A stretch of 64,000 bases of DNA from DATATV01 sp036268615. GTDB lineage: Bacteria; Actinomycetota; Actinomycetes; Mycobacteriales; Pseudonocardiaceae. The stretch is taken from contig DATATV010000049.1 in NCBI GenBank assembly GCA_036268615.1, positions 3,891 through 67,890 of the forward strand. Direction: 5' to 3'. The position numbers were made by a program, and so were the translations under genes. Positions 27,463 through 36,235 of this stretch are shown piece after piece. Within the stretch, counting starts at the first letter, position 1, and the number at the start of each line of letters is the position of its first letter. The notes under the pieces are model-generated. The model saw only the letters and a program-made list of their open reading frames with translations. It made no database searches and had not been told where the DNA came from.

Positions 27463-28431
27463 ATGGGGATGACCTGGCGGAGCATGACCGTGGCCGACGC
27501 GGCGGCCTGGGCCGAGCTGTGGGCCGAGGTCGAGGCGGTCGACCGGACCGGCGAGAACTTCTCCGAACAGGACCTCCGCGAGGAACTCTCCGACGAAGTG
27601 CTCGACCTGGCCCGCGCGACCACGGTCGCGTTCGACGGCGAGCGGATGATCGCCTGTGGTGTCGTCCGGATCGGGTCGTCCGCCGACCAGCTGCACCGGG
27701 TGTCCGTGCACGGCGCGGTGCACCCGAAGTACCGCCGCCAGGGGCTGGGGGTCGAGTTGGTGCGGTGGTCGATCGCCACCGCGACCGAGCTGCACCGCGA
27801 GCGCTTTCCCGGTGTGCCACTGGAAGTGCACACCGCGGTGGACGAGCACAACTATGGCAAGGTGCGACTGTGGCGCGCGGCCGGGTTCGCGCCGGTGCGC
27901 TGGTTCTTCCAGATGCAGTGCGCGTTGACGCCCGCCGCGCCGCCGGCCGAGCTGCCTGCCGGGCTCCGGCTGATGGGCTACCACGCCCGTCTGGACAACA
28001 AGATCCGGCTGGCCTGCAACGAGGCCTTCGAGGACCACTACGCGGCCGAGCCGTTCACCGAGGCCGGGTGGCGGCAGTGGATCACCGGCTCGCACGTCTT
28101 CCGGCCGGAACTGTCCTATGTGGTCCTTGACGAGGCCGACCGGGTGGCCGGCATCCTGATCGCGCAGCACTATCCGGCCGACGCGCAGGCCACCGGTGTG
28201 CCGGAGATCTGGGTCGCCGACCTGGGCACCCGGCGACCGTGGCGGCACCAGGGCGTGGCCGGCGCACTGTTACGGCAGGTACTCGTCGCCGCCGGTCCGC
28301 TCGGTTATCAGCGCGCCGCCCTCGAAGTGGACGCGGACAACCCGACCGGGGCACTGCGGCTCTACCGCCAGCTCGGTTTCACCGAGCGGCAGAAGGTGGC
28401 CCGCTACGCCCGCACCGTGCTGCTGAGCTGA
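27463..28431 (+). CDS. Tandem-GNAT acetyltransferase
   Basis: About 322 residues with two GNAT folds in one chain. The first (about 10-150) has VHPKYRRQGLGVELVRW as its acetyl-CoA loop; the second (about 165-320) has VADLGTRRPWRHQGVAGALL and ALEVDADNPTGALRLYRQLGF. Double-GNAT proteins of this shape resemble mycothiol synthase and related actinobacterial enzymes, but this one lacks evidence for that specific function. ATG 27463 is preferred; an in-frame GTG lies upstream at 27424 and a second ATG at 27469. Divergent from yaaA with a short gap. Confidence 0.82.
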   Translation: MGMTWRSMTVADAAAWAELWAEVEAVDRTGENFSEQDLREELSDEVLDLARATTVAFDGERMIACGVVRIGSSADQLHRVSVHGAVHPKYRRQGLGVELVRWSIATATELHRERFPGVPLEVHTAVDEHNYGKVRLWRAAGFAPVRWFFQMQCALTPAAPPAELPAGLRLMGYHARLDNKIRLACNEAFEDHYAAEPFTEAGWRQWITGSHVFRPELSYVVLDEADRVAGILIAQHYPADAQATGVPEIWVADLGTRRPWRHQGVAGALLRQVLVAAGPLGYQRAALEVDADNPTGALRLYRQLGFTERQKVARYARTVLLS

Positions 28432-28527
28432 GCGGTCCACCCCCGGGTCCGGCCGGTCGGCTCGCCGACCGGCTCGTTGACTACGCTCGCACGCACCGCC
28501 CGTGCCTTTGTCCGAGGAGCGAAAACC

Positions 28528-30276
28528 GTGATCACCAGGATGTCCGCGCTGTTCCTGCGCACCCTGCGCGAGGACCCGGCCGATGCCGAGGTACCCAGCC
28601 ACCGGCTGCTGGTCCGCGCCGGCTACGTCCGCCGGGTCGCCCCCGGCGGGTTCTCCTGGTTGCCGCTCGGCCTGCGCGTGCTGCGCAACATCGAACGAGT
28701 GGTGCGGGAGGAGATGGACGCCATCGGCGCCCAGGAACTCCAGTTCCCCGCGTTGCTGCCCCGCGAACCCTACGAGGCGACCAACCGGTGGACCGAGTAC
28801 GGGCCCAACATCTTCCGGCTCAAGGACCGCAAGGGCGCCGACTACCTGCTCGGGCCGACCCACGAGGAACTCTTTGCGCTGACCGTCAAGGGTGAGTACT
28901 CCTCGTACAAGGACTTCCCGGTCACGCTCTACCAGATCCAGACCAAGTACCGGGACGAGGCGCGGCCCCGCGCGGGCATCCTGCGCGGCCGCGAGTTCCT
29001 GATGAAGGACTCGTACTCCTTCGACCTGGACGACGAGGGACTGGCCCGGTCGTACCAGGCACACCGGGACGCCTACATCCGGATCTTCGACCGGCTCGGC
29101 CTGAAGTACGTGATCGTCTCGGCGATGTCCGGCGCGATGGGCGGCTCGGCCTCCGAGGAGTTCCTGGCCGAGGCGGAGACCGGCGAGGACACCTACGTGC
29201 GCAGCACCGGGTCGGACTACGCGGCCAACGTCGAGGCCGTGATCACCCCCGCGCCCCCCGCTCGCCCGCTCGACGGGCTGCCCGAGGCGCAGGTCCACCA
29301 CACGCCCGGCACGCCCACCATCGAGAGCCTGGTCGACTTCCTCAACGGCGCCGGCCTCGGCCGCACCTTCACCGCGGCGGACACGCTCAAGAACGTGCTG
29401 CTGAAGGTGCAGGAGCCTGGCGCGAAGGACTCGCAGCTGCTGGCCGTCGGGCTGCCCGGCGACCGCGAGGTGGACATGAAGCGGATCGAGGCGGCGCTGC
29501 ACCCCGCCGACGTGACCCTGCTGGAGGCCACCGACTTCGCCGCGAACCCCTTCCTGGTCAAGGGATACATCGGTCCGGGCGCGCTGGCCGCCAACGGCGT
29601 GCGCTACCTGGTCGACCCCCGTGTGGTGACCGGCACGGCGTGGGTCACCGGCGCGGACAAGGCCGACCACCACGTGGTCGACCTGGTCGCCGGGCGTGAC
29701 TTCACCCCGGACGGCACGATCGAGGCCGCCGAGGTGCGGGCCGGTGACCTGGCCCCCGACGGCAGCGGCCCGCTGGAGGCCGCGCGCGGCATCGAGATCG
29801 GCCACATCTTCCAGCTGGGCCGCAAGTTCACCAACGCGTTCGGGGTGGACGCGCTGGGCAAGGACGGCAAGCCGGTCCGGATCACCATGGGTTCCTACGG
29901 CGTCGGCGTGTCCCGGCTGGTCGCCGTGATCGCCGAGCAGTCGCACGACGAGATCGGCCTGATCTGGCCGCGCGAGGTCGCGCCGGCCGACGTGCACGTG
30001 GTCATCGCCGGCAAGGACGACACCGTGCGGGCCGGCGCCGAGCAGCTCGCCGCCGAACTGGACACGGCCGGCGTGCGGGTCATCCTGGACGACCGCACCG
30101 CCAGCCCCGGGGTGAAGTTCGCCGACGCCGAACTGGTCGGTGTGCCGACCATCCTGGTCGTCGGCCGTGGCCTGGCCAACGGCGTGGTCGAGGTCAAGGA
30201 CCGGGCGAGCGGTGAGCGCACCGAGGTCGCCGTGGACAAGGTCGTCGCCCACCTCGTGGCGCTCTGCCGGTCCTGA
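28528..30276 (+). CDS. proS: Prolyl-tRNA synthetase, bacterial type with editing domain
   Basis: A 582-residue class II synthetase charging tRNA-Pro. Motif 1 region GFSWLPLGLRVLRNIERVVREEM, motif 2 TKYRDEARPRAGILRGREF and motif 3 FGVDALGKDGKPV followed by MGSYGVGVSRLVA are all visible. The YbaK-like editing insert (about residues 230-400, VEAVITP through RYLVDPRVV) marks the long bacterial form. The C-terminal anticodon-binding domain follows (VHVVIAGKDD). The GTG at 28528 has GAGGAG eight bases upstream; the frame is open further upstream but without support. Position before rimP-nusA-infB is conserved in actinobacteria. Confidence 0.96.
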   Translation: MITRMSALFLRTLREDPADAEVPSHRLLVRAGYVRRVAPGGFSWLPLGLRVLRNIERVVREEMDAIGAQELQFPALLPREPYEATNRWTEYGPNIFRLKDRKGADYLLGPTHEELFALTVKGEYSSYKDFPVTLYQIQTKYRDEARPRAGILRGREFLMKDSYSFDLDDEGLARSYQAHRDAYIRIFDRLGLKYVIVSAMSGAMGGSASEEFLAEAETGEDTYVRSTGSDYAANVEAVITPAPPARPLDGLPEAQVHHTPGTPTIESLVDFLNGAGLGRTFTAADTLKNVLLKVQEPGAKDSQLLAVGLPGDREVDMKRIEAALHPADVTLLEATDFAANPFLVKGYIGPGALAANGVRYLVDPRVVTGTAWVTGADKADHHVVDLVAGRDFTPDGTIEAAEVRAGDLAPDGSGPLEAARGIEIGHIFQLGRKFTNAFGVDALGKDGKPVRITMGSYGVGVSRLVAVIAEQSHDEIGLIWPREVAPADVHVVIAGKDDTVRAGAEQLAAELDTAGVRVILDDRTASPGVKFADAELVGVPTILVVGRGLANGVVEVKDRASGERTEVAVDKVVAHLVALCRS

Positions 30277-30318
30277 CGGTTCAGCCCTGCTCGCGGCTGC
30301 GCCCGCGGCCGGCTCGGC

Positions 30319-31179
30319 TCAGCCGGTCGCGATGCGGACGCTGGCCAGGATCGCGGTGACCTGGGCGGAGGTCGGGCCCTTGTCGGCGTGCGGTCCGTCG
30401 GTGGCCACGTTGAGCACCACCACCGCGACGCCCCGGCCGGTCCGCGGCAGCGCCAGTGCGGTGACCTGCGCCTTCGTCGCGTAACACGGGTTGCCGCCTG
30501 CGGTGTGCACGCCGACGGTGACCAGTACGCCGTCGGCGCCGCCGCGGATGGCCGGCTGCACGGAGGGCGGGTCGAGGGTCGGCGCGGTGCCGTTGACCCG
30601 GTAGGACACCTGGGCCATCGCGGTGGCCACCTGGTTGGCCACCGCGGCCGCGCTGGTGGACCCGGTCGCGCCGGACATGATCTGCGCCCGCAGCATCGAG
30701 TTGTCCTGGCAGGTGAACGGATACGCCTCGGCGAAGCCGCTCACGTTCAGGCCGGCCGACTCGTCGGATTCGGAGCTCGGGTCGACCACCCAGCTCGGCG
30801 GAACCTGATAGCTGACGCCGGCCGCGCCGTTGGTGATCCGCACCCAGTTCGCGGTGTTCGCGGGCGGTGCGCTCGTGGTCGTGCCGGCGGTCGCCGCCGG
30901 GGCGCTGGTGGAGTGCTGGCGCAGCAGCAGCACGGTGACCGCCGCGCCGGCGATCACGAGCACGGCGCCGACGCACAGTCCGATCAGCAGGCCCCGCCGG
31001 CGGCGCGGCGGCTCCGGCGGTGGTCCGAACGCGCCAAGGCCGCCGTAGGGCTGGCCGGTGAACCCGCCGGTCGGCCGGCCGCCCGGGTAGGAGGAGCCGC
31101 CCGGGTAGGAGCCGCCGCCCTGATGGGAGCCCGGGTAGGACCCTCTGTCCTGATAGGACCCGCCGCTCGGGTAGGACAC
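30319..31179 (-). CDS. Membrane-anchored extracellular protein of unknown function (paralogue of the next gene)
   Basis: 286 residues. An N-terminal cytoplasmic tail (1-57) rich in SYPGG-type repeats is followed by RRRR and one membrane helix (about 63-86), a Ser/Thr/Ala/Pro linker, and an outside domain (about 110-286). That domain shares WVRITN...SYQVPPSWVVD, FTCQDN and NPCYATK with the upstream neighbour (SYQIPPSNW, YTCGTP, APCLASK), so the two are paralogues and the two cysteines probably form a disulfide. GTG at 31179 has AGGAG seven bases upstream. The genes are 13 bp apart, an operon. No function is recognised. Confidence 0.8.
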   Translation of the reverse strand: MSYPSGGSYQDRGSYPGSHQGGGSYPGGSSYPGGRPTGGFTGQPYGGLGAFGPPPEPPRRRRGLLIGLCVGAVLVIAGAAVTVLLLRQHSTSAPAATAGTTTSAPPANTANWVRITNGAAGVSYQVPPSWVVDPSSESDESAGLNVSGFAEAYPFTCQDNSMLRAQIMSGATGSTSAAAVANQVATAMAQVSYRVNGTAPTLDPPSVQPAIRGGADGVLVTVGVHTAGGNPCYATKAQVTALALPRTGRGVAVVVLNVATDGPHADKGPTSAQVTAILASVRIATG

Positions 31180-31192
31180 GGTGTGCTCCTGT

Positions 31193-31987
31193 TCAGCCGG
31201 TGATCGGCGTCGCCGACGCGAGGATCTTCTGAAGTTCGTCCTGCGTGGCCGGGGCCGGGCTGGCCGGGCCACCGGTCAGGTCACCGTTGACCAGCAGCAC
31301 CGCGTCCTGGTTGGCCAGTCGCAGCACCAGCACGAGCACCTCGCCCTTGCTGGCCAGACACGGTGCGCTCGTCTGGGTCGCGGTCGCCTGCACGATCGCG
31401 CCGCTGATCGTCTTGCCGCTCGGCGTGGTCCGCTGGACCGGCTGGGCCGCGCCGACGGCCACCTGCGGACCGGTGCCGCTGGTCGCGTAGTACTGGCTGG
31501 CCGCGGTGTAGGCGAGCGCGGTGGCCACCTGGGCCGGGTCCGCGACCGGCGCGACACCGCTGCCCAGTTCGCCGCGCAGGTACTCCTGGGCCGGCGTGCC
31601 GCAGGTGTAGGCGCTGCGCCGGGCGCCCTGACTCAGCGTGACCGGACCGACTGAGCCGTCATCCGTCTGAGTGGTCCAGTTCGACGGCGGGATCTGGTAC
31701 GAGAGCTGGCTCGTCGGATTGCGCAGGGTGGTCCAGCCGGCCTGCTGGCCGGCCGGCGCCGTGGTCGAACCGGGTGGCGCGGAGCTGGTCGAACTCGTGG
31801 TCGAACCCGCGCCGCCGGCGGCCATCGGCACCGGCTGGCCGGTGATCCGCTTGGTCCCGCCCATGATCGCGACCAGTGCGGCGACCACGCCGAGCAGTAC
31901 CACCACGGCCAGCACGGCGGGTAGTCGACTCGCCCGCTGCGGCTGCGGGTCGTCACTCTCCGGTGTGTCCCCGATCGGGTTAGTCAC
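31193..31987 (-). CDS. Membrane-anchored extracellular protein of unknown function (paralogue pair, upstream member)
   Basis: 264 residues: a short cytoplasmic tail, one membrane helix (about 22-43), a Ser/Thr-rich linker (about 58-85) and an external domain with WTTLRNPTSQLSYQIPPSNW, YTCGTPAQEYLRGELG, TSAPCLASKGEVLVLVLRL. The same pattern, including two equivalently placed cysteines, is found in the downstream gene, which indicates an old tandem duplication. The orientation (positive tail inside, one helix) fits a type II membrane protein facing the wall. It lies 53 bp upstream of the yjbQ stop on the same strand. Function unknown. Confidence 0.8.
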   Translation of the reverse strand: MTNPIGDTPESDDPQPQRASRLPAVLAVVVLLGVVAALVAIMGGTKRITGQPVPMAAGGAGSTTSSTSSAPPGSTTAPAGQQAGWTTLRNPTSQLSYQIPPSNWTTQTDDGSVGPVTLSQGARRSAYTCGTPAQEYLRGELGSGVAPVADPAQVATALAYTAASQYYATSGTGPQVAVGAAQPVQRTTPSGKTISGAIVQATATQTSAPCLASKGEVLVLVLRLANQDAVLLVNGDLTGGPASPAPATQDELQKILASATPITG

Positions 31988-32040
31988 GGGCGCAACCTAC
32001 CGGCCGGGCCGGGGCGTCGAACAGGTCCTCGCCACCTCGC

Positions 32041-32445
32041 TCAACCGGCCAGCAGACTCAGCCGGACCGTACGGACCGGATTGTCCACATTCGTGTCCAC
32101 CAAGCAGATCGACTGCCAGGTGCCCAGCCCGAGCCGGCCGCCGAGCACCGGGACGGTCGCGTACGGCGGCAGCAGCGCGGGCAGCACGTGGTCGCGGCCG
32201 TGGCCGGCCGAACCGTGCCGGTGTTGCCACCGCCGGTCGTGCGGCAGCAGCTCGCGCAGCACTTCCAGCAGGTCGGTGTCGCTGCCGGCACCGGTCTCCA
32301 GCACCGCCAACCCCGCGGTCGCGTGCGGCACCCAGACGTGCAGCAGGCCGTCGGTCGCACCGGTGACGAACCGCTCGCAGCGCTCGGTGAGGTCGTACAC
32401 CACCTCGGTCGATCCGGTCCGGATCTCGAATTCCTCGCTGTGCAC
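32041..32445 (-). CDS. YjbQ-family (UPF0047) protein
   Basis: A 134-residue compact enzyme-like protein. Family features: the C-terminal GTWQSICLVDTN...RTVRLSLL pattern, the histidines in VWVPHATAGLAVLE and the RRWQHRHGSAGHGRDHVL segment, which in this family coordinate metal and form the active site. Some members show weak thiamine-phosphate synthase activity; the true role is unsettled. Length is exactly typical. It starts at GTG 32445 and is divergent from the gene at 32507. Confidence 0.9.
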   Translation of the reverse strand: MHSEEFEIRTGSTEVVYDLTERCERFVTGATDGLLHVWVPHATAGLAVLETGAGSDTDLLEVLRELLPHDRRWQHRHGSAGHGRDHVLPALLPPYATVPVLGGRLGLGTWQSICLVDTNVDNPVRTVRLSLLAG

Positions 32446-32506
32446 GTGCTAACGGTACGACCAGTCGGTGCACGGCGCGTCCAGTCACCCATTACGGTGG
32501 TGTGCT

Positions 32507-33301
32507 GTGCCGGAGCCCTATCAAAACCGCCCGTCCTCGGCGCCCCAACAGGGGCGCACCCCGGCGCGCGGAACCACTCGGATGCCGATGCAGGCGCTCG
32601 GCGCCCCCCCGGCTGACCTGGGTCCGAGCCGGGACTACCCGACCGGGTACGCCGGATACGGGGCCGCCCCGCAGACTTCCCAGGGCGCCCCGACGCCGTC
32701 ACCCGAACGGCCCAAGGCGCTGGACTACGCCCTCAAGGGACTCGGGCTGTTGTGTGTGGCGGTCGTCTCCGGATTTCTCTGGTTCCTGATCCGGAACAAC
32801 CCCGCCCCGCAGCACGCGCCGATCACCACGCCGACCAGCAGCGGTGTCTACCAGTTCACCGCGTTCCACGACCCGGTCTACGACACGGACTGCGCGGCCA
32901 ACGCCACCGAACAGGTGGCCGCCTACCTGCGGGCCCACCCGTGCACCCAGCTGACCCGCAAGCTCTACACGACGTCGCTGGCCAACGGGGAGACGGTGGT
33001 CACCTCGATCGCGGTTGTGCGGATGTCCACCCCCACCCTGGCGGTCGGGCTCAACCGGCTCAGTGCGCTCGACGGCAGCGGGCACGTCCGGGACCTGGTC
33101 GAACAGGGCGTGGTCGTGCCCGGCGGCCCGAGGTCGCTGGAGGACGGCGGCTACTACGCCAAGGTGAGCGGGTCGAGCGTGATCATCGCGGTCACCGAGT
33201 TCAACACCGCCAGCCTGGACACCACCGACAACCTGACTGCCGAGAAGAAGGCGCTCACGGCGGTCAGCCAGGACGCGATGCGGCTGGGCACCAGCGGCTG
33301 A
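32507..33301 (+). CDS. Single-pass membrane-anchored protein of unknown function
   Basis: 264 residues: a Pro/Gly/Ala/Gln-rich cytoplasmic tail (1-70), one membrane helix (about 76-95, LKGLGLLCVAVVSGFLWFL), then an external domain of about 165 residues with cysteines in DTDCAANA and AHPCTQLTRKLY. The layout resembles the paralogue pair at 30.3-32.0 kb, but sequence similarity is not obvious by eye. Start at GTG 32507 is the likeliest; the frame is open slightly further upstream. It converges on the ferritin-like gene. No function is recognised. Confidence 0.72.
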   Translation: MPEPYQNRPSSAPQQGRTPARGTTRMPMQALGAPPADLGPSRDYPTGYAGYGAAPQTSQGAPTPSPERPKALDYALKGLGLLCVAVVSGFLWFLIRNNPAPQHAPITTPTSSGVYQFTAFHDPVYDTDCAANATEQVAAYLRAHPCTQLTRKLYTTSLANGETVVTSIAVVRMSTPTLAVGLNRLSALDGSGHVRDLVEQGVVVPGGPRSLEDGGYYAKVSGSSVIIAVTEFNTASLDTTDNLTAEKKALTAVSQDAMRLGTSG

Positions 33302-33352
33302 CCGAAGGTCGAATCGGCCAACCCGGTCGGGCGGATCGGGCGGTCTGATCGG

Positions 33353-33832
33353 TCAGCCGGGCAGGCCGGGCATGGCCACCGAGGACGGCGACTGGCCCGA
33401 CGACCGGCGCCAGTGCGTCTGCCGGACGGCCGAGTCGGTGAGCGCGGCCAGCGCGGTCTTCCGCAGGTCAGCGTCGTCGGTGTGTTCGAGCACGGCCCGC
33501 CAGGCGACCGTCGCCTCGGACTCGGCCAGCGCCAGCGCGGTCGCCGCCGATGTGGTGTTGGTCACCGGCTGCGGCACGACGTACGCAGGCGCGGCCGTCT
33601 GCGGGACAGCCCCGGCGCCGGTCAGCAGCCGCTGGGTCGCGTCCCGGCGGGCCTGGTGCTCGGTCATCCCGGCGTTCAGCCGGGCCGCGTCCGCGCCGCC
33701 GGTGATGAACGCGGTGCACAGGCCGTAGACCCAGATCAGCGTGTACTCGGCGGCGAGCGCGTCCTGCACCGCGCTGACCGTGTCGGCGGGCAGTGAGCCC
33801 GCGGGAGTGTCCTGTTTCATCCGCCCGCTCAT
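33353..33832 (-). CDS. Ferritin-like domain (DUF4439) protein
   Basis: A 159-residue mostly helical protein with the DUF4439 pattern: ALAAEYTLIWVYGLCTAF, MTEHQARRDATQRLL, YVVPQPVTN and LAESEATVAWRAVLEH, containing the spaced Glu/His positions of a ferritin-like four-helix bundle. ATG 33832 overlaps the stop of the upstream lipoprotein gene as ATGA. Counterparts lie between proS and rimP in mycobacteria, so the pair is a conserved actinobacterial module of unknown role. Whether it binds iron is not established. Confidence 0.85.
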   Translation of the reverse strand: MSGRMKQDTPAGSLPADTVSAVQDALAAEYTLIWVYGLCTAFITGGADAARLNAGMTEHQARRDATQRLLTGAGAVPQTAAPAYVVPQPVTNTTSAATALALAESEATVAWRAVLEHTDDADLRKTALAALTDSAVRQTHWRRSSGQSPSSVAMPGLPG

Positions 33833-34386
33833 CCGCCCAGTGCCTCCACGACGCTCGCGCAGCCCGCCGACACGGAGCCGAGCAGCCCGGCCCGGTAGGT
33901 GGGCACCGTCGGCACCAGCGCGGCCGCCTGCCTCTGTGCGGCCCGCAGACTGGCCTGTAGCGCCGAGTACGCGTCCGCCTCGCTGCTCGCCGGGGCCTGC
34001 GGCGCGGTGGTCGTCGCGCTCGGGCCCGCGCTGCCGGGCACGGTGCCGCCGGCCCGGGTGATCTCCTTGGCCAGCGCGCTCGCGTGGGTGCTGCGCACCG
34101 CGGCGACCACCGAGAAGGTCGGGGCGTCGCTGGGGAAGGCCGTTGCGGCCGCGGTCGCGTCCGCCGAGTCCTTCTTGGCCGAGGCCAGCAGCGGCAGCAA
34201 CTCGTCCGGCGCCGGTGGGGTGACCTTGGTGGTGCACCCCGCGGCCAGCGCGCCGACCACCGGAACGGCCAGTGCGGTGAGGCCGCCCACCCGCAGCACG
34301 CTCCTGCGGTTCCACCGCCGGTCACCGTCGGGATCGGGCCGCACGGCAGGCCGGCTCGGGTCGGTGGGCAGCGGTGCGCGGGTCAC
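33829..34386 (-). CDS. Tat-type lipoprotein of unknown function, coupled to the ferritin-like gene
   Basis: 185 residues. The N-terminus carries a twin-arginine motif (NRRSVLRVGG, about 26-35), a hydrophobic core, and a lipobox ALAAGC with the modified cysteine at residue 51, so it is probably exported folded and lipid-anchored. The mature part is helical and Ala/Thr-rich, with one late cysteine. It is translated first and overlaps the DUF4439 gene by 4 bp (ATGA), suggesting the two products work together on the outer face of the membrane or across it. No enzymatic motif. Confidence 0.84.
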   Translation of the reverse strand: MTRAPLPTDPSRPAVRPDPDGDRRWNRRSVLRVGGLTALAVPVVGALAAGCTTKVTPPAPDELLPLLASAKKDSADATAAATAFPSDAPTFSVVAAVRSTHASALAKEITRAGGTVPGSAGPSATTTAPQAPASSEADAYSALQASLRAAQRQAAALVPTVPTYRAGLLGSVSAGCASVVEALGG

Positions 34387-34651
34387 GGCAGACCATACTG
34401 CCAGGTGATCGATTCCGGCCTGGTCCGTGTCGCCCCGGCGGCCTGGGCGTCGGAGGCTGCCGTCATCCAGCCAAATCTGGGGGACGCGCTACGCTGGGCG
34501 ACCACGGCCGGCGAATGCGACGTCGGCCGGTGTCGGCGTGCCGCGACCGGGTCGTGACACAACCGTGACCGGCCGGGCCGGTACGTGACCACCGACACCA
34601 CCGACGACGAGCGGCCCCTGCGGCGGCCCGCCGACCAGCGAGGAGCGATCA

Positions 34652-35212
34652 GTGTCCAGCCAGCAGCACGGCGGTGCCCCCGGTGACGGGCGGGCGTCGC
34701 TGGCGGCACAGCTGCACCCGGTGGTCGCCGAGGCGGTCGGCACGCTCGGCTTCGACCTCGACTCGCTGGACGTGATCAGCGCCGGGCGCCGCCGCCTGGT
34801 CAAGGTCGTGGTGGACGCCGACGACGGCGTCGAACTGGACCTGCTGCCCAGCGTCAGCCGGGTGGTCTCGGCCGCGCTGGACGAGCGCGACGAGATCCTC
34901 GCCGGCCCCTACACGCTTGAGGTGACCTCACCCGGCGTCGACCGCCCGCTCAGCCGTCCGAGCCACTGGCGCCGGGCGAAGCTGCGGCTGGTGAAGGTCC
35001 GCCGGCACGACGGCACCGAGTTCACCGGCCGGGTCGGCGTCGCCGACGACACCGGCGTCGCGGTGCTGATGGACGGCGAGCTGCGCCGGGTGACGTTCGA
35101 CAGTGTGGCCAAGGCCGTTGTCGAGGTGGAGTTCAAGCAACCACCGTCCGCCGAACTGCTGTTGCTGGAGCACAGCACCGACATCGGGGAAACGAGGGAG
35201 GAGCCCAAGTGA
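34652..35212 (+). CDS. rimP: Ribosome maturation factor RimP
   Basis: A 186-residue 30S-assembly factor. The N-terminal domain has LGFDLDSLDVISAGRRRLVKVVVD, and the family signature YTLEVTSPGVDRPLSRPSHWRR is followed by an SH3-like C-terminal domain. The GTG start has AGGAG seven bases upstream. It begins the rimP-nusA-ylxR-infB operon; the nusA GTG overlaps its stop by 4 bp. The 265-bp upstream region (34387-34651), between divergent genes, must hold the operon promoter. Confidence 0.95.
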   Translation: MSSQQHGGAPGDGRASLAAQLHPVVAEAVGTLGFDLDSLDVISAGRRRLVKVVVDADDGVELDLLPSVSRVVSAALDERDEILAGPYTLEVTSPGVDRPLSRPSHWRRAKLRLVKVRRHDGTEFTGRVGVADDTGVAVLMDGELRRVTFDSVAKAVVEVEFKQPPSAELLLLEHSTDIGETREEPK

Positions 35213-36213
35213 ACGTCGACATCGCCGCTTTGCGGGCGATCGAACGGGACAAGGACATCCCCTTCGAGACCGTCCTGGAAGCGATCGAGACCGCCCTGCT
35301 GACCGCCTACAAGCACACCGACGGGCACCACCCGCACGCCAAGATCGACATCGATCGCAAGACCGGCGTGGTGCGGGTGCTGGCCCAGGAGGTCGGTCAG
35401 GACGGCGAGGTCGTCGAGGAGTGGGACGACACCCCTGAGGGGTTCGGCCGGATCGCCGCGACCACCGCCCGCCAGGTCATCCTGCAGCGGCTGCGGGACG
35501 CCGAGCACGAGCGCACCTTCGGTGAGTTCTCCACCAAGGAGGGCGAGATCGTCGCCGGCGTGGTGCAGCGCGACACCCGGGCCAACTCGCGCGGCATGGT
35601 GGTCGTGCAGATCGGCGACATCGAGGGCGTGCTGCCGCCGGTGGAGCAGGTGCCCGGCGAGGTGTACGACCACGGGATGCGGTTGAAGTGTTACGTCGTG
35701 GGCGTGGCCCGCGGCTCGCGCGGCACCCAGATCACCCTGTCGCGCACCCACCCCAACCTGGTCCGCAGGCTCTTCGCGCTGGAGGTGCCCGAGATCGCCG
35801 ACGGCACCGTGGAGATCCCCGCGGTGGCCCGGGAGGCCGGGCACCGGTCCAAGATCGCCGTGCGGTCCACCGTGGCCGGGGTGAACGCCAAGGGCGCGTG
35901 CATCGGCCCGATGGGCGCCCGGGTGCGCAACGTGATGAGCGAACTGGCCGGGGAGAAGATCGACATCATCGACTGGGCGGAGGACCCGGCGGCGTTCGTC
36001 GGCAACGCGCTTTCGCCGGCGAAAGTCATCTCCGTGCAGGTCGTCGACGAGCGGCTGAAGACCGCACGAGTGGTCGTACCGGACTTCCAGCTGTCCCTGG
36101 CCATCGGCAAGGAGGGCCAGAACGCCCGGCTCGCGGCGCGGCTCACAGGGTGGCGGATCGACATCCGAAGTGACGCTGCGGCAACAGTTCCGCCATCCGG
36201 TTCGGACGACTGA
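35209..36213 (+). CDS. nusA: Transcription termination/antitermination factor NusA
   Basis: 334 residues, the actinobacterial short form: RNA polymerase-binding N-terminal domain (about 1-130), S1 domain (FSTKEGEIVAGVVQRD, about 105-180) and two KH domains with GPMGARVRNVMSELAGEKIDII and LAIGKEGQNARLAARLTGW. No C-terminal acidic repeats as in E. coli. Translationally coupled to rimP by a GTGA overlap. Confidence 0.95.
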   Translation: MNVDIAALRAIERDKDIPFETVLEAIETALLTAYKHTDGHHPHAKIDIDRKTGVVRVLAQEVGQDGEVVEEWDDTPEGFGRIAATTARQVILQRLRDAEHERTFGEFSTKEGEIVAGVVQRDTRANSRGMVVVQIGDIEGVLPPVEQVPGEVYDHGMRLKCYVVGVARGSRGTQITLSRTHPNLVRRLFALEVPEIADGTVEIPAVAREAGHRSKIAVRSTVAGVNAKGACIGPMGARVRNVMSELAGEKIDIIDWAEDPAAFVGNALSPAKVISVQVVDERLKTARVVVPDFQLSLAIGKEGQNARLAARLTGWRIDIRSDAAATVPPSGSDD

Positions 36214-36235
36214 CCGGCAGAGGATAGACTAGTTC

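Noticed and set aside
34387..34651. A clear promoter for the rimP operon
   Set aside because: The region must contain one, but no -35/-10 pair stood out enough to place it; TACGCT near 34489 is only a weak candidate.
36220..36235. TAGACT as a -10 box for ylxR
   Set aside because: It is only a few bases before the GTG start and has no matching -35; the gene sits in the nusA-infB operon.
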